Assembly (NCBI RefSeq): GCF_001719045.1
Contig: NZ_CP015423.1
Span: forward strand, 5,083,501 to 5,147,500
DNA from: Paenibacillus polymyxa
Lineage (GTDB): Bacteria; Bacillota; Bacilli; Paenibacillales; Paenibacillaceae
Direction: 5' to 3'
Length of the DNA: 64,000 nucleotides
Shown piece after piece: positions 17,599 to 27,361 of the stretch. The translations under genes and the position numbers were made by a program. Within the stretch, counting starts at the first letter, position 1. Each line of letters opens with the position of its first letter. The notes beneath the pieces were generated by a model. The model saw only the letters and a program-made list of their open reading frames with translations. It had not been told where the DNA came from and made no database searches.

Positions 17599-17814
17599 GG
17601 TTTTTGCTCGCTCCTTGTCCATAGCTTCCAGGCTTAACGTGATAAAATTTTCGAAACTTTATGTATTTACCCTAATTAAAGGGTATGTAATCCCGTCTGC
17701 TTTATCCTATAAGTAACGTACCTGTTTAAACAACAGACAGAATGGTTAAAAATGGATAGCCTGATCATCCCCTTGAAAAGCAGGGGCAGCTTGCTGTAAA
17801 GGAGCCTGAGTCAT

Positions 17815-17964
17815 ATGTCCATTGACCGTTTTATCTTAAAAAAGCTGGACAACTGCCGGGAAGAGCATACACGCGCTAATTTACTAGAACTGTTTAGAAT
17901 ACGGATTGAGAAGGCGCAGAATAAGGAACGAGGCGGTAAAAAAGGTTATCGCAGAATACTTTAA
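17815..17964 (+). CDS. Small basic protein, 49 residues
   Basis: ATG 17815 follows AAAGGAG by about 9 nt and opens 49 codons (start MSIDRFILKKLDNCREEH, end GGKKGYRRIL). The peptide is charged and probably helical, with no membrane segment. A terminator follows at 18031. It is too short for ordinary ORF filters, but the ribosome site and terminator support it. No family recognised. Confidence 0.5.
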   Translation: MSIDRFILKKLDNCREEHTRANLLELFRIRIEKAQNKERGGKKGYRRIL

Positions 17965-18030
17965 ATAGAGTCTAATCAAATGCATAAGCTGCGGTAAGTC
18001 ACATGTATCATGTTTCAAAGCTGCTGATAT

Positions 18031-18062
18031 GGAGAGGGTGCTGAAATGCCCCTCTCTTTTTT
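18031..18062 (+). terminator. Terminator
   Basis: GGAGAGGG...CCCCTCTC then TTTTTT, about 65 nt after the 49-codon gene. Confidence 0.7.
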
Positions 18063-18091
18063 GTGTCTAATGTGGACAAAAAAAGTCCCTC

Positions 18092-18331
18092 TTAATAGAG
18101 GGACAATGCCAATGAATCATTTTCACTAACGCTATGCAGGATGGCTTCACAACCGACAATCTCTATACTGATCAAAGAGTTAAGACATTTTTGAAGGGCA
18201 CGCTTGCCGCTGGAGATTTTATTCTCCAAAGTGTTACTTAGAAGTTTTAATGTTTTTTGTACCGGTTGCTTATTTTCTTGATTGAAGTATACGGGAATAC
18301 GTTTGTTTTGAAATGTAATTAATGTTCTCAC
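18092..18331 (-). CDS. Small hypothetical protein, 79 residues
   Basis: GTG 18331 is preceded on the minus strand by GCGAGGTG at about 6 nt; an in-frame GTG at 18340 overlaps that site. The product starts VRTLITFQNKRIPVYF, is predicted to be alpha/beta, with a Lys-rich centre (KTLKLLSNTLENKISSGKRALQK). It has no recognised domain. The 380 nt between it and the YukD-like gene form a divergent promoter region. Confidence 0.5.
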   Translation of the reverse strand: MRTLITFQNKRIPVYFNQENKQPVQKTLKLLSNTLENKISSGKRALQKCLNSLISIEIVGCEAILHSVSENDSLALSLY

Positions 18332-18340
18332 AAAAATCAC

Positions 18341-18720
18341 CTCGCCTGAGTTATTTCATGGCTTCATTGTAGTGCCCGTTTCTTAAAATTACCTTAAAAA
18401 CACCTTATAAAAACATAAAGGTCTGAAAAATTTACAAAGTGTTCACAACAATCTAGGTAACAATCGAATTTAGTTCTAACTAATCGACAAAATGACGTAT
18501 ATCCCCATATTAAAAACAATTAAATACATATTATTGATGCTAATGACTCTACTAATGTGAGAAAATATGACTAAAGTCGCTGTTTTATTTTTGGAGTGGG
18601 TATTTTGTAACAAATTGACAGTCTAATAGTCGGATGCTACAGTTACGATAGCCATATTTCCGTAGAAATAGGCTTTTTGCGTGAACTTTGCTATATATTA
18701 AGGATCGGGAGGGATGACAG
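18341..18720. promoter_or_regulatory. Divergent promoter region of the type VII cluster
   Basis: 380 nt without a gene, AT-rich. TTGACA (18615-18620), 17 nt, TACAGT (18638-18643) is a plausible promoter for the secretion genes. No riboswitch or repeat was recognised. A Shine-Dalgarno GGGAGGG lies 7-8 nt before ATG 18721. Confidence 0.5.
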
Positions 18721-19041
18721 ATGATCCTGACCGTGCTTTCAGGACGACAGGAAACAGAGTGGTTTGACATCGAGGTAGCTGATGAATACTCGGTGGAACA
18801 TTTAAAGTTGATGCTGGGTGTGCGCATTTTCGGCGAGCCTCCAGCGGAAGGCATGCAATATATTATGGAAGCAAAGTTCCCGGAAGGGCTTTGGTTCAGG
18901 GTGGGGGATAACCAGCTACTCACAGGATCAGGCTTGCGGGAAGGCTGTACTGTGCGTATTCAGCGCGCTTTTTCGACAACTCAGGACGAAGCGCCTGTGT
19001 ATGGAAGGCGTTCTCTGTTTCAAAGTGAAAAAAATGGGTAA
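18721..19041 (+). CDS. YukD/EsaB-like ubiquitin-fold protein
   Basis: 106 residues with the beta-grasp pattern of YukD/EsaB: opening MILTVLSGRQETEWFDIEV, a helix around VEHLKLMLGVRI and a closing SGLREGCTVRIQRAF. In Firmicute type VII systems this small cytoplasmic protein is encoded with the EsxA substrate and the EssC ATPase. Here it is the first gene, 67 nt before essC. Assignment rests on fold-like pattern and context. Confidence 0.75.
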   Translation: MILTVLSGRQETEWFDIEVADEYSVEHLKLMLGVRIFGEPPAEGMQYIMEAKFPEGLWFRVGDNQLLTGSGLREGCTVRIQRAFSTTQDEAPVYGRRSLFQSEKNG

Positions 19042-19108
19042 ATACACACATGAAATTATATGAAACCTTGGTAAAATGAAATAGTAAGCGAAAAGGGGGA
19101 CTTTTGTC

Positions 19109-22100
19109 TTGAATGCATTATACCAGCGATCCCCGAGATTACGGCCGGCGCTCCGAGAGGAGAAGCTGGAGATTTTACGGCCTCCGGCTGAGCCGAGCAA
19201 GCCGTCTTTTTCTATTATATCTATACTTATTCCGTTAATGATGACGTTGGTGACTATAGGCTTTTACGTATATATGAGCAAAACAGGTAAGATGGGCAAC
19301 AGTAACTATTTGATGTTCCAGATGGTCACTGTGGTCATGATGCTTACATCTTATACGATTCCTTTTTTCGTCTATCTAAATAATAAGAAGGAATACAAGC
19401 GCAAGCTGGAGGAACGGGACCGCATGTACCGGGAACAGCTCCAAAAGCATCGTGAAGAACTTGAAATGAAACGCGAGGAGCAAATTCGCACACTATATGA
19501 AATTCACGGTGACCCGCAAATATGTACTCAAATTGTCAAAAACCGCAACAGTTCACTCTGGGAACGATCACCTGAGGATGAGGACTTTTTGCAGGTGCGT
19601 ATTGGAACTGGACAAGTTCCCTTTCATATTAAATTGCAAATTCCACGCCCAGACGGTTATGATCGAGATCCTTTGTTGGGAGCTGCGGATGAACTGGAAG
19701 AAGAATTTCGTCTGGTAGACGCCGCTTCCATTGCATTACCGCTATTTCAATCCAAAGTGGTTGGATTGGTCGGCGAACGGGAGCATACCCTTGCTGCGTT
19801 AAGAGTCATCTTGGCACAAGTGACGGTTCGTCACTCGCCAGATGAAGTGAAAATTGCTTCCTTCTATGACGAGCGAGAGGAAAGTGAATGGACTTGGATG
19901 CGCTGGCTCCCACATGTGTGGGATGATGACCGAATCCAGAGAATGATGTCAGACCGCAGTAGCAGCGCACATCAACTAGCTGATTTTCTGTTTGCCAGAC
20001 TGAACCGCCGTAAAAATAATCGCAATGATCGTCAGGGCAGAGGGATGGAAGTCCCGTGTTATGTCGTTGTTTTATCTGACACCCAGCTGATTGAGGAAGA
20101 ACCGTTGCTGCCGTTGTTACTGGAGGACGGCCGAGCCATTGATGCGTGTACGATTGTGCTGGCTTCTCGTAAAGAGGCTTTGCCGATGCAGTGTCAGCTG
20201 ATTGTGGAGGCTTCCAAAGAGCAGGGCGTATATGCCCGCAAATCAGAATCGGCGGAGGTTGAACAGCAAAGTTTTAAACCGGATCGTTTATCAAAAGAGG
20301 AAGCCGATGCATTGGCGCGGTACATGGCTCCTATTCGCTTGAAGCGTTCCTCTGCTTCTGATATTCCCGCTGTGCTGCCTCTGTTTGATATGATGAGCGT
20401 AGCGAGTGTAGCAGAACTGGACGTGGCAGATCGGTGGCGACGTAACCGCCATCCTGATACCTTACCCGTACCGATGGGCGTGCGAGCAGGCGGCAAGAAG
20501 ATTATGATTAACCTGCATGATAAGATAGAGCGTCAAGGACATGGTCCCCATGGCTTGATCGCCGGTACAACGGGTTCAGGGAAGAGTGAGGTTATCCAAT
20601 CCATCGTAGCCTCGCTTGCTGCCGAGTTTCATCCGCATGATCTTGCTTTTATGCTGATCGATTACAAGGGTGGAGGCATGTCTAACACGTTCGTTAACTT
20701 GCCGCATGTGGTGGGTACGATTACGAACTTGGACAATAATTTGATTGAACGTGCCAAAATATCTCTTAAAGCAGAACTGGTTCGTCGACAGAAGATATTG
20801 AACGATGCAGGCAATTTACAGCATATTGATGAATATTACAGACTACTCCGGCAGCGGCAGGAACAACCGCTGCCTCATCTGGTTATTATTATTGATGAAT
20901 TTGCACAATTAAAGCGGGATCAGCCAGAGTTCATGGACGAGCTAATCAGTATTGCTGCGATTGGGCGGACACTAGGTGTCCATTTGATTTTGGCAACGCA
21001 AAAGCCCGCAGGTGTCGTGGATGATAAGATCTGGAGTAACTCCAGGTTCCGCATCTGCTTACGGGTGCAAAGCGAAGGTGATAGCCGTGACATGTTGAAA
21101 ATACCGAATGCTGCGTGGATTACGAAGCCGGGACGAGGATATTTTCAAGTGGGTAGCGACGAGGTTTTTGAAGAGTTGCAGTTTGCTTGGAGCGGTGCGC
21201 CGTATATAGGCAACAGCGATATTTCTTCTGCACTACCTGTCCATGAAGTGAGACTGAACGGGAAACGTGAAGCGCTACTGACGGGCGGAGAACGGGCAAG
21301 CTCAGGCTTAAAAGGTGAAGAAGCTCCTAAACAGCTTCAAGTATTTATTGATTATATTGCGAATGAGGCTGCTAAAGCAGGGATCGAACGACTTCAGGGA
21401 CCGTGGCTTCCACCGCTGCCTGAATTGCTGGATTTAACAAATCTGCCTGCATGCACCGAAATAGATAGTACATCATCATCTTTGGAGCTGAAGGCTCTTA
21501 TGGGTCTGGTCGATGATTTGCCGAATCAGCGGCAGGAGCCGATTTATGCATCGCTGGATCATGGTCATTGGGCTGTGTATGGCATGCCGGGCATGGGGAA
21601 AACGACCTTTTTGCATACGTTGCTGATGTCCACGGCTCAGCGTTTTACTGCGAATCATTGGAATGGTTATATCATTGACATGGGTCGAACGATGCGCGAC
21701 TTTGGGGAACTTCCCCAAATCGGGGCTGTTATGATGGCTGAGGAGGATGACCGGATCAAGCGATTGTTCCGTTATCTGTTCAAGATGGTGGCCGTACGCA
21801 AGGAAATGCTTTCCGAGGCTGGTGTCAAAACAATAAGCTCTTATCGACGTTCTGCTGTCGAGGATATTCCGCAAATTGTCGTAGTCATTGATGGATATCT
21901 TAATTTCCGTAATGCTTATCCAGATGAAAATGAACTGCTGGAATCTCTTTTGCGAGAAGGAGGTAGTCTAGGTATCACGTTTATCATTACGGCGAACCGG
22001 ATTACCGATGTGTTTGAGAAATTCCGCAGTAACATACCGAATGCTGTTTCTTTTGAAATGTCCGACCCGAGTGACTATTATTATGCGGTAGGACGACCAG

Positions 22101-23104
22101 CCAAAACGCCAGGACCGTTAATTCCAGGCCGCGCCCTGGTTAAAGGACATGTTCCTCCGCTGGAGTTCCAAACGGCTTTGCCTTCACCAGGTGAAGATGA
22201 GACGGAACGATCAGCACGGTTACGTCGCAATATCGCTGGCATTGCGCAGGAATGGAAAGGCAAGCACGCACCAGCCATTCTTCCATTACCTGAGCGGATT
22301 CCACTGTCGGAACTGCTTCAGCAGTGGGATCAGACAAGTGGACCCTCGGGCGCACTTCCTTATGAGGTGCCTGTAGGTCTACAGAGTGACGATCTTGAGC
22401 CTTTTCTCCTGAATCTAAAAGAAGGGCCCAATTTTATCGTGGGTAGTCCAATGGAGGGTGGAAAAACCTCTTTTCTAATGAGTTGGATTATATCGCTCGC
22501 TTATTACACATCACCTAATCAATTGGAAGTCTATACGATTGATACACGCTATGGAGGCGGAGGACTATCTAGATTACGGCATCTTCCTCATGTTAAGGCT
22601 GCTGCCGAAAGCGAAGAAGAAATGGGACCTCTGGTACAGAAAGTGTATGATATCGTTCAACAGCGGAACAAGGAAGGGAATGATCCCGAATTGCTCCTGG
22701 TCATTGATGATGCGGATATGTTAAGTAAGCAACTGAACGATTTTATGATAAAGGATCAGCTCTCCGCCATTGTACGGTTGGGACGTGATCGCAATGTGCA
22801 TGTCGTGCTATCGGGTGTGCCATCTGATTTTCCTACCTTTGGTGTGGACTGGTTTAATGATGTCAAGGCAAGCCAAAGCGGTATGCTATTTGGAACACTA
22901 GATTCGAATGATCTATCGTTCTTTCGTATCCCTTATTCGGAGGCGAACGCCGCTGCTGGTGGCCTAAAAGTCCTGCCACCTGGGCAGGGATACTACGTAC
23001 GGCGCAAATTTACCAGGATAAAAGCGGCAATTCCCTTCTCAGAGCAAGTGAGCTGTGAGGATTGGATAACGAAAATTCGTGACCGATGGCATGTTGTAGT
23101 TTGA
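19109..23104 (+). CDS. essC: Type VII secretion ATPase (EssC/EccC-like)
   Basis: 1331 residues starting at TTG 19109, 8 nt after AAGGGGGA. The N-terminus LYQRSPRLRPAL...ILRPPAEPSK is of the EccC type; the FHA domains of Bacillus EssC are absent. Two membrane helices (about 35-56 and 69-91) precede three FtsK/SpoIIIE ATPase domains. Domain 1 has GTTGSGKSE (about 486) and Walker B VIIIDEF. Domain 2 has GMPGMGKTT (about 825) with a degenerate VVVIDGY. Domain 3 has GSPMEGGKTS (about 1111) and LLLVIDDAD. This is the motor that recognises and exports WXG100 proteins. Confidence 0.92.
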   Translation: MNALYQRSPRLRPALREEKLEILRPPAEPSKPSFSIISILIPLMMTLVTIGFYVYMSKTGKMGNSNYLMFQMVTVVMMLTSYTIPFFVYLNNKKEYKRKLEERDRMYREQLQKHREELEMKREEQIRTLYEIHGDPQICTQIVKNRNSSLWERSPEDEDFLQVRIGTGQVPFHIKLQIPRPDGYDRDPLLGAADELEEEFRLVDAASIALPLFQSKVVGLVGEREHTLAALRVILAQVTVRHSPDEVKIASFYDEREESEWTWMRWLPHVWDDDRIQRMMSDRSSSAHQLADFLFARLNRRKNNRNDRQGRGMEVPCYVVVLSDTQLIEEEPLLPLLLEDGRAIDACTIVLASRKEALPMQCQLIVEASKEQGVYARKSESAEVEQQSFKPDRLSKEEADALARYMAPIRLKRSSASDIPAVLPLFDMMSVASVAELDVADRWRRNRHPDTLPVPMGVRAGGKKIMINLHDKIERQGHGPHGLIAGTTGSGKSEVIQSIVASLAAEFHPHDLAFMLIDYKGGGMSNTFVNLPHVVGTITNLDNNLIERAKISLKAELVRRQKILNDAGNLQHIDEYYRLLRQRQEQPLPHLVIIIDEFAQLKRDQPEFMDELISIAAIGRTLGVHLILATQKPAGVVDDKIWSNSRFRICLRVQSEGDSRDMLKIPNAAWITKPGRGYFQVGSDEVFEELQFAWSGAPYIGNSDISSALPVHEVRLNGKREALLTGGERASSGLKGEEAPKQLQVFIDYIANEAAKAGIERLQGPWLPPLPELLDLTNLPACTEIDSTSSSLELKALMGLVDDLPNQRQEPIYASLDHGHWAVYGMPGMGKTTFLHTLLMSTAQRFTANHWNGYIIDMGRTMRDFGELPQIGAVMMAEEDDRIKRLFRYLFKMVAVRKEMLSEAGVKTISSYRRSAVEDIPQIVVVIDGYLNFRNAYPDENELLESLLREGGSLGITFIITANRITDVFEKFRSNIPNAVSFEMSDPSDYYYAVGRPAKTPGPLIPGRALVKGHVPPLEFQTALPSPGEDETERSARLRRNIAGIAQEWKGKHAPAILPLPERIPLSELLQQWDQTSGPSGALPYEVPVGLQSDDLEPFLLNLKEGPNFIVGSPMEGGKTSFLMSWIISLAYYTSPNQLEVYTIDTRYGGGGLSRLRHLPHVKAAAESEEEMGPLVQKVYDIVQQRNKEGNDPELLLVIDDADMLSKQLNDFMIKDQLSAIVRLGRDRNVHVVLSGVPSDFPTFGVDWFNDVKASQSGMLFGTLDSNDLSFFRIPYSEANAAAGGLKVLPPGQGYYVRRKFTRIKAAIPFSEQVSCEDWITKIRDRWHVVV

Positions 23105-23120
23105 AGGGAGGTGGCTCATA

Positions 23121-23963
23121 ATGTTAACGTTTCAAGCTTCCAAGCAGAAGTTAATAACCCTCAAGGCGAAGGAACTGTTTTTTCTAGCAGGCGTATTGGG
23201 TTCTGACAGACTGCTTGGGGTGGAAGATCCGTTTAAGGGCTATCTAGCAGAGGAGTTGGCGGAAGAGTGGGAGCAGGTAAAAGCTACTCTTTTGGAAAAG
23301 GGTTATCTAAAGCGGGCAGATAAGGGCAAAGAGCTAGCAATGCCTCCTACCGTTTTTTCAAGAGTCGCTATCGCGGGATTATCCAACAGGGCTTGCCGTA
23401 TACGCTATGTGCGGGGAGGCAAGCAGTTTGAAGGCTATCTCCATTGCACGAACGAACGTGTAGTGGAACTCGTGAAATCCGCTGATGAACCCGATGAGTA
23501 TCGACTGTACGATCTGGGTAATGTGGAAAAGGCTTGCGAAACATTGGTTGATAAAATGGGTTGGGTAGATCGACTTATGCCTGAATCCCCCGCACTTATG
23601 TTCTCCAAGCAGGCATTTAATAAAATTTACGAGCAGTCGGCAGGAGAAAGTGTATCTCTGATCAGCAGTAAACTGACCGAGGCTAGCGGAGATGCAGAGG
23701 GGTCTGCAAGCCTGGCTCAGTCTTTGAGTTCCCGTGTAGCCGAGGGAGAATTGCAATTGCTGGTCTGGAACGGTAGGGAGTGGGAGTCACAACGGGCAGC
23801 CTTTGTCCTGTGTCCCGCAATGAACTGGATATTTCGGATGAGCTCCAGTGGTAACGGAGACTGGCTGATTGCAGCTATGGCTTCAAGAGATCAGTTTGTG
23901 GATTTATTATTAAATTGGTTGAAACAGTCGGCAGTGAATGAAGAAGTGACAGAAGAAGGGTGA
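23121..23963 (+). CDS. Type VII cluster protein, possibly EspG-like
   Basis: 280 residues, starting 17 nt after essC with GGGAGG 9 nt upstream. No signal or membrane segment. The early region (ELFFLAGVLGSDRLLGVEDPF...EEWEQVKATLLEKGYLKR) and the later IRYVRGGKQFEGYLH strand pair recall the order of elements in mycobacterial EspG chaperones, which bind secreted substrates in the cytoplasm. The resemblance is weak and by eye. An unknown accessory component of the exporter is the safe call. Confidence 0.6.
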   Translation: MLTFQASKQKLITLKAKELFFLAGVLGSDRLLGVEDPFKGYLAEELAEEWEQVKATLLEKGYLKRADKGKELAMPPTVFSRVAIAGLSNRACRIRYVRGGKQFEGYLHCTNERVVELVKSADEPDEYRLYDLGNVEKACETLVDKMGWVDRLMPESPALMFSKQAFNKIYEQSAGESVSLISSKLTEASGDAEGSASLAQSLSSRVAEGELQLLVWNGREWESQRAAFVLCPAMNWIFRMSSSGNGDWLIAAMASRDQFVDLLLNWLKQSAVNEEVTEEG

Positions 23964-23968
23964 TGGAT

Positions 23969-24505
23969 ATGCGCATTCGAGTTGAACCGGATGTGCTTCG
24001 GGGGCTTAGCGGGCAGCTACAGCATGCGGCGGAGCAAATTCAACAGTTAACAGCAGGTTTGGAGCAGGCGTTACAATCGCTGGATTGGGATGTATCTGCA
24101 CGCGAGGCGATCTTGAATCATTGGATGCAGGCCAAGCGGATGTCAGAACAGATCCATGCTTACCTCCATACATCAGGTACACAACTGAACCGAAAGGCAG
24201 AGCAGTTTCAGTCTGTTGATCACAACTATCAAACGATTCTGTCATTTGCCAGCCAACCATTGGGACGACCCGTCACGATGCTCGATTGGTCGAATCAGCA
24301 ATCACCGTCTATTCTGCCTGGGCAAGCTTCGGAAGGAGGCAGTCTGATTTCAAACCCGCAGTCTGTCGTACATGCCATTGCTGGTGTACAGTCTTCGGAT
24401 ATAGAAACGTTGCATCAGGATATTCTGATGCAGGCGTCTTCTAGCAGTCCGCAGGATTGGTATTTTACTGATCCCTCTACAGCAAGAGATCAGCCTGTCG
24501 CTTAG
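23969..24505 (+). CDS. WXG100-superfamily-like protein without the WxG motif
   Basis: 178 residues. The best start is ATG 23969 with AAGGGTG 7 nt upstream; GTG 23960 and ATG 23963 overlap the previous stop (TGATG), so coupling is likely. Residues 1-95 form two amphipathic helices with a LDWDVSAREAILNHW turn in place of WxG, as in EsxA-like proteins. The remaining 85 residues are Ser/Gln-rich and low in structure. It is probably a substrate or co-substrate of the system. Confidence 0.65.
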   Translation: MRIRVEPDVLRGLSGQLQHAAEQIQQLTAGLEQALQSLDWDVSAREAILNHWMQAKRMSEQIHAYLHTSGTQLNRKAEQFQSVDHNYQTILSFASQPLGRPVTMLDWSNQQSPSILPGQASEGGSLISNPQSVVHAIAGVQSSDIETLHQDILMQASSSSPQDWYFTDPSTARDQPVA

Positions 24506-24754
24506 TTGGGAACGCGTTCCGGGACAATCTGGATCGACTGCAAAATTTACTTGAATTCGTTTCGCAATTCCCGGCTTTATGGGACTTATTAGGTGGTTGT
24601 TTTGTTAATATTATACTGTTAGGTGCTGTTTTATAGTTAAAAAGTGGGATTATAACAATTAGGTCCTTTGCCTTTTGTAGGGAATTAAATAGCCATAGTA
24701 CAATTTGAACCAGATAAACAAAAACATTATTTATCATCAAGGAGGACGCAAAAA

Positions 24755-25030
24755 ATGGCAGGACGCATTTTAATTACCCCAGAACAGGTTGATCAGGTGG
24801 CTAACCAATTTAAACAAAGTGGTGAACAAAGCCAGCAGATCGTTTCCAGTTTGACACAGTCCATCTCAGGTATGGAAGGTCAATGGGAAGGTATGACTAA
24901 GCAACGCTTCTTCCAAGAGTTTCAGGAAGCTAGCAAACAAATGCAAGCTTTCGTAACGACTTTGAATAGCATCAGCCAAGAATTGACAGCTATCGCTAAC
25001 AAATTCCGTACGGTTGACCAAACGAAATAA
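24755..25030 (+). CDS. esxA: WXG100 protein EsxA
   Basis: 91 residues, the classic WXG100 length: helix, W44-E-G46 turn (GMEGQWEGMTK), helix. Such proteins are exported as helical dimers by EssC. The start TPEQVDQVANQFK is typical. The C-terminus carries FRTVD, close to the YxxxD/E export signal. AAGGAGG precedes the ATG. A 250-nt AT-rich gap upstream suggests its own promoter, which fits the high output expected for an abundant substrate. Confidence 0.95.
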   Translation: MAGRILITPEQVDQVANQFKQSGEQSQQIVSSLTQSISGMEGQWEGMTKQRFFQEFQEASKQMQAFVTTLNSISQELTAIANKFRTVDQTK

Positions 25031-25124
25031 GTTGCCTTGCCTGATAGGGATCAACTTATCATACACCACTCTAAAAAGAAGCAATATGTGAGCCATTCCT
25101 CATGGTTTGGCACAGGATGTTCAG

Positions 25125-25158
25125 GAAAAACCGGGCGATCTTCGGATACCCGGTTTTC
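25125..25158 (+). terminator. Terminator after esxA
   Basis: AAAAACCGGG-CGATCTTCGGATA-CCCGGTTTTC stem-loop. It separates esxA from the kinase gene. Confidence 0.75.
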
Positions 25159-25231
25159 TTGCCATCCATAGATGTATATAATAAGGTGAGGAATACTAGC
25201 ATACTGAATGATGTAAGGAGAGGGATGTTTC

Positions 25232-27277
25232 ATGTCTTTTCAACCGAATCCGGGAGACGAATTGATCATAAACGGCACAGCTTATGTGGTTGGGCGACAT
25301 CCCGCTGCACCCGGTTTAGCCTATGCTCAAGCAGGGCGACAGGGAATTGTATACCAGCTAAATGCCAAAAACGGAGCGCCGCATGAGGCCAAAGCCCTTA
25401 AGGTGTTTTTTCCGAAGTTCCGCATCCCGGCTATGGTTTATCAATCGGAGCATATGGAAGCATACGGGGATATTCCCGGTTTGCAGGTATGCAAGCGTGA
25501 TGTGCTCACTCCAGAAAGAAACGGAAGTCTGATCGCCGAGCAGCCTGATTTGCTGTATGCGGTGCTGATGCCATGGGTTCACGGTATGACATGGTTCGAT
25601 TGTCTCACAGATCAGCGTCAGCTTGAGGCTTCCGATAGTCTGGCTTTAGCCAGAGCATTGGCAGGGATCGGTTCAGCTATGGAGCAAAAAGGATTGGCGC
25701 ATTGTGATTTATCGGCGCCGAATGTAATGCTTCCGTTTTTTTCTGAAGTGGAACTGCCTCAAGGCACGTCAGCTGTGGAATTGGTGGACGTGGAACAAAT
25801 GTATAGTACTAAAATGGATCGTCCAGATGCTCTATTGGCAGGTTCGCCAGGGTATGCCGCCCATCGTACCGTCCACAGCGGGTTATGGAGTGCGTATGCA
25901 GACCGTTTTGCAGGGGCAATTATTATAGGAGAAATGCTAGGCTGGTCTGACCGTGTAGTAGTGGACAAAGCGTGGGGCGAAAGTTATTTTGATCAGCATG
26001 AAATGCAGACGCCTTGTGAACGTTATTTTATTTTACGAAAATCACTTGAATCCCGGTGGGGCAGCAAGGTGGTAGAATTGTTCAGCCGTGCCTGGGATAG
26101 TCAGGATTTAAGCAGTTGCCCTACTTTTGGCGAATGGCTGGTTGTACTTAATGCCGTTACTGAGCAGGAAATTCCAGTTGAGGCTATAGAACCGGAGCCT
26201 GCTGCGACAGAAACAATAGAATCGGCAGCGGTGGGCGGCCTTGCCAGTGAAGCTGCACCCTCTTTGTCAGCGCCTGCACCGCTCAAAGCTGAACAGGCTG
26301 CATTGCTAAATCAGGCTGCTCTGGAGCAGGGAGAGCGTGGGGTAACGGACAAGCTGTTCCGACAGGCACGTGATTTGGAGCAGCAAAACAAACCTGCTGC
26401 AGCGCTAGAAGTATACCGGTCGTTGTATCATTTTGTAGAAGACGGTAGTCCTCTGCATGTGGAGGTGTCGGCTGCGATCACAGGGCTAGAGGAGCAGTTG
26501 AATCCCAAGACGCCAGAGCAACCTGAAAAATCAAAAGCCTGGTATCGATCCAAAGCATTTATCGTGACAACTGCGGCCGCAGTCGTTGTATTGGCAGCTG
26601 GAATCCCAGCCGTGAATATTCTTGCAGATCAGTCCAATCAGCGGCAAATCGAGGCAGCCAAGCAGGAAGAGGCAGCGAAGGCTGCAAAGGCGGCCGAGGA
26701 AAAGCTGGCAGCCGAGCAGGAAGCGGCTCAAAAATTGCTGACGGAGAAACAACGACAGGAAGCGGAACAGCAGACCAAACAACAGGCACTTGCTGCTCAA
26801 AAGCAACAGGAGGAGCAGAAGAAACAGCAAGCCCTTATCGCTCAACAGGTTAAATATGAAGCTTATCTCGCCCAAAAGGAACAAAACAAGCAGGCGGCTG
26901 CCAAGTTGGCGAAGCAAAAAGCGTATGATCAACAGGCAAAGTATGAAAAATACTTGGCTTTGAAAAAAGAGCAGGAAGCTCGTGCCGCCCAGGAAGAGGC
27001 AGCTCGTAAGGCAGCAGCCGAGGCGGAACAAAAGCAAAAAGAGTCCATGCATGCACGAAACAAGGAGAACGTTCTTCAGCTTATTTCCCTGTACAACAAG
27101 GCGTATGCCTCTCAGGAAGGTGGAAGCGCTGCGAAGGCTAAGAGCTTTGCCAAGCGTTTTAGAACACTATATGATAGTAATCCTTCTTATTATCGTTCGG
27201 TAGGTGAAGTGGGATATCGGGCTTCCTCGATTTATAACTTTTTAGGAGATACGAATTTCAGACTGCCTAAAATTTAA
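25232..27277 (+). CDS. Membrane-anchored Ser/Thr kinase-like protein of the type VII cluster
   Basis: 681 residues. An N-terminal protein-kinase domain has a Gly-rich loop (GRQGIVYQL), a beta-3 Lys (ALK57VFF) and the catalytic loop HCDLSAPNVML (H157, D159, N164); DFG is replaced by VDV. An Ala/Glu-rich linker follows, then one membrane helix (about 443-465), then a 170-residue Gln/Lys/Ala coiled coil and a small globular end. EssB/YukC of other type VII systems has the same kinase-fold, helix, outer-domain order but a dead kinase. Here the key residues remain, so activity is likely. It precedes vWA and PP2C genes. Confidence 0.8.
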   Translation: MSFQPNPGDELIINGTAYVVGRHPAAPGLAYAQAGRQGIVYQLNAKNGAPHEAKALKVFFPKFRIPAMVYQSEHMEAYGDIPGLQVCKRDVLTPERNGSLIAEQPDLLYAVLMPWVHGMTWFDCLTDQRQLEASDSLALARALAGIGSAMEQKGLAHCDLSAPNVMLPFFSEVELPQGTSAVELVDVEQMYSTKMDRPDALLAGSPGYAAHRTVHSGLWSAYADRFAGAIIIGEMLGWSDRVVVDKAWGESYFDQHEMQTPCERYFILRKSLESRWGSKVVELFSRAWDSQDLSSCPTFGEWLVVLNAVTEQEIPVEAIEPEPAATETIESAAVGGLASEAAPSLSAPAPLKAEQAALLNQAALEQGERGVTDKLFRQARDLEQQNKPAAALEVYRSLYHFVEDGSPLHVEVSAAITGLEEQLNPKTPEQPEKSKAWYRSKAFIVTTAAAVVVLAAGIPAVNILADQSNQRQIEAAKQEEAAKAAKAAEEKLAAEQEAAQKLLTEKQRQEAEQQTKQQALAAQKQQEEQKKQQALIAQQVKYEAYLAQKEQNKQAAAKLAKQKAYDQQAKYEKYLALKKEQEARAAQEEAARKAAAEAEQKQKESMHARNKENVLQLISLYNKAYASQEGGSAAKAKSFAKRFRTLYDSNPSYYRSVGEVGYRASSIYNFLGDTNFRLPKI

Positions 27278-27361
27278 TATTTCATATGTTTATATATGGG
27301 CGGAATGATAGATACAAAATAGATGGAGATAGAAGGTAACTGAGGGGAGCATGTACAAACC

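Noticed and set aside
26531..27052. Leu-rich 173-codon minus-strand frame
   Set aside because: It is the antisense of the Gln/Lys/Glu-rich coiled coil of the kinase gene, without its own signals.
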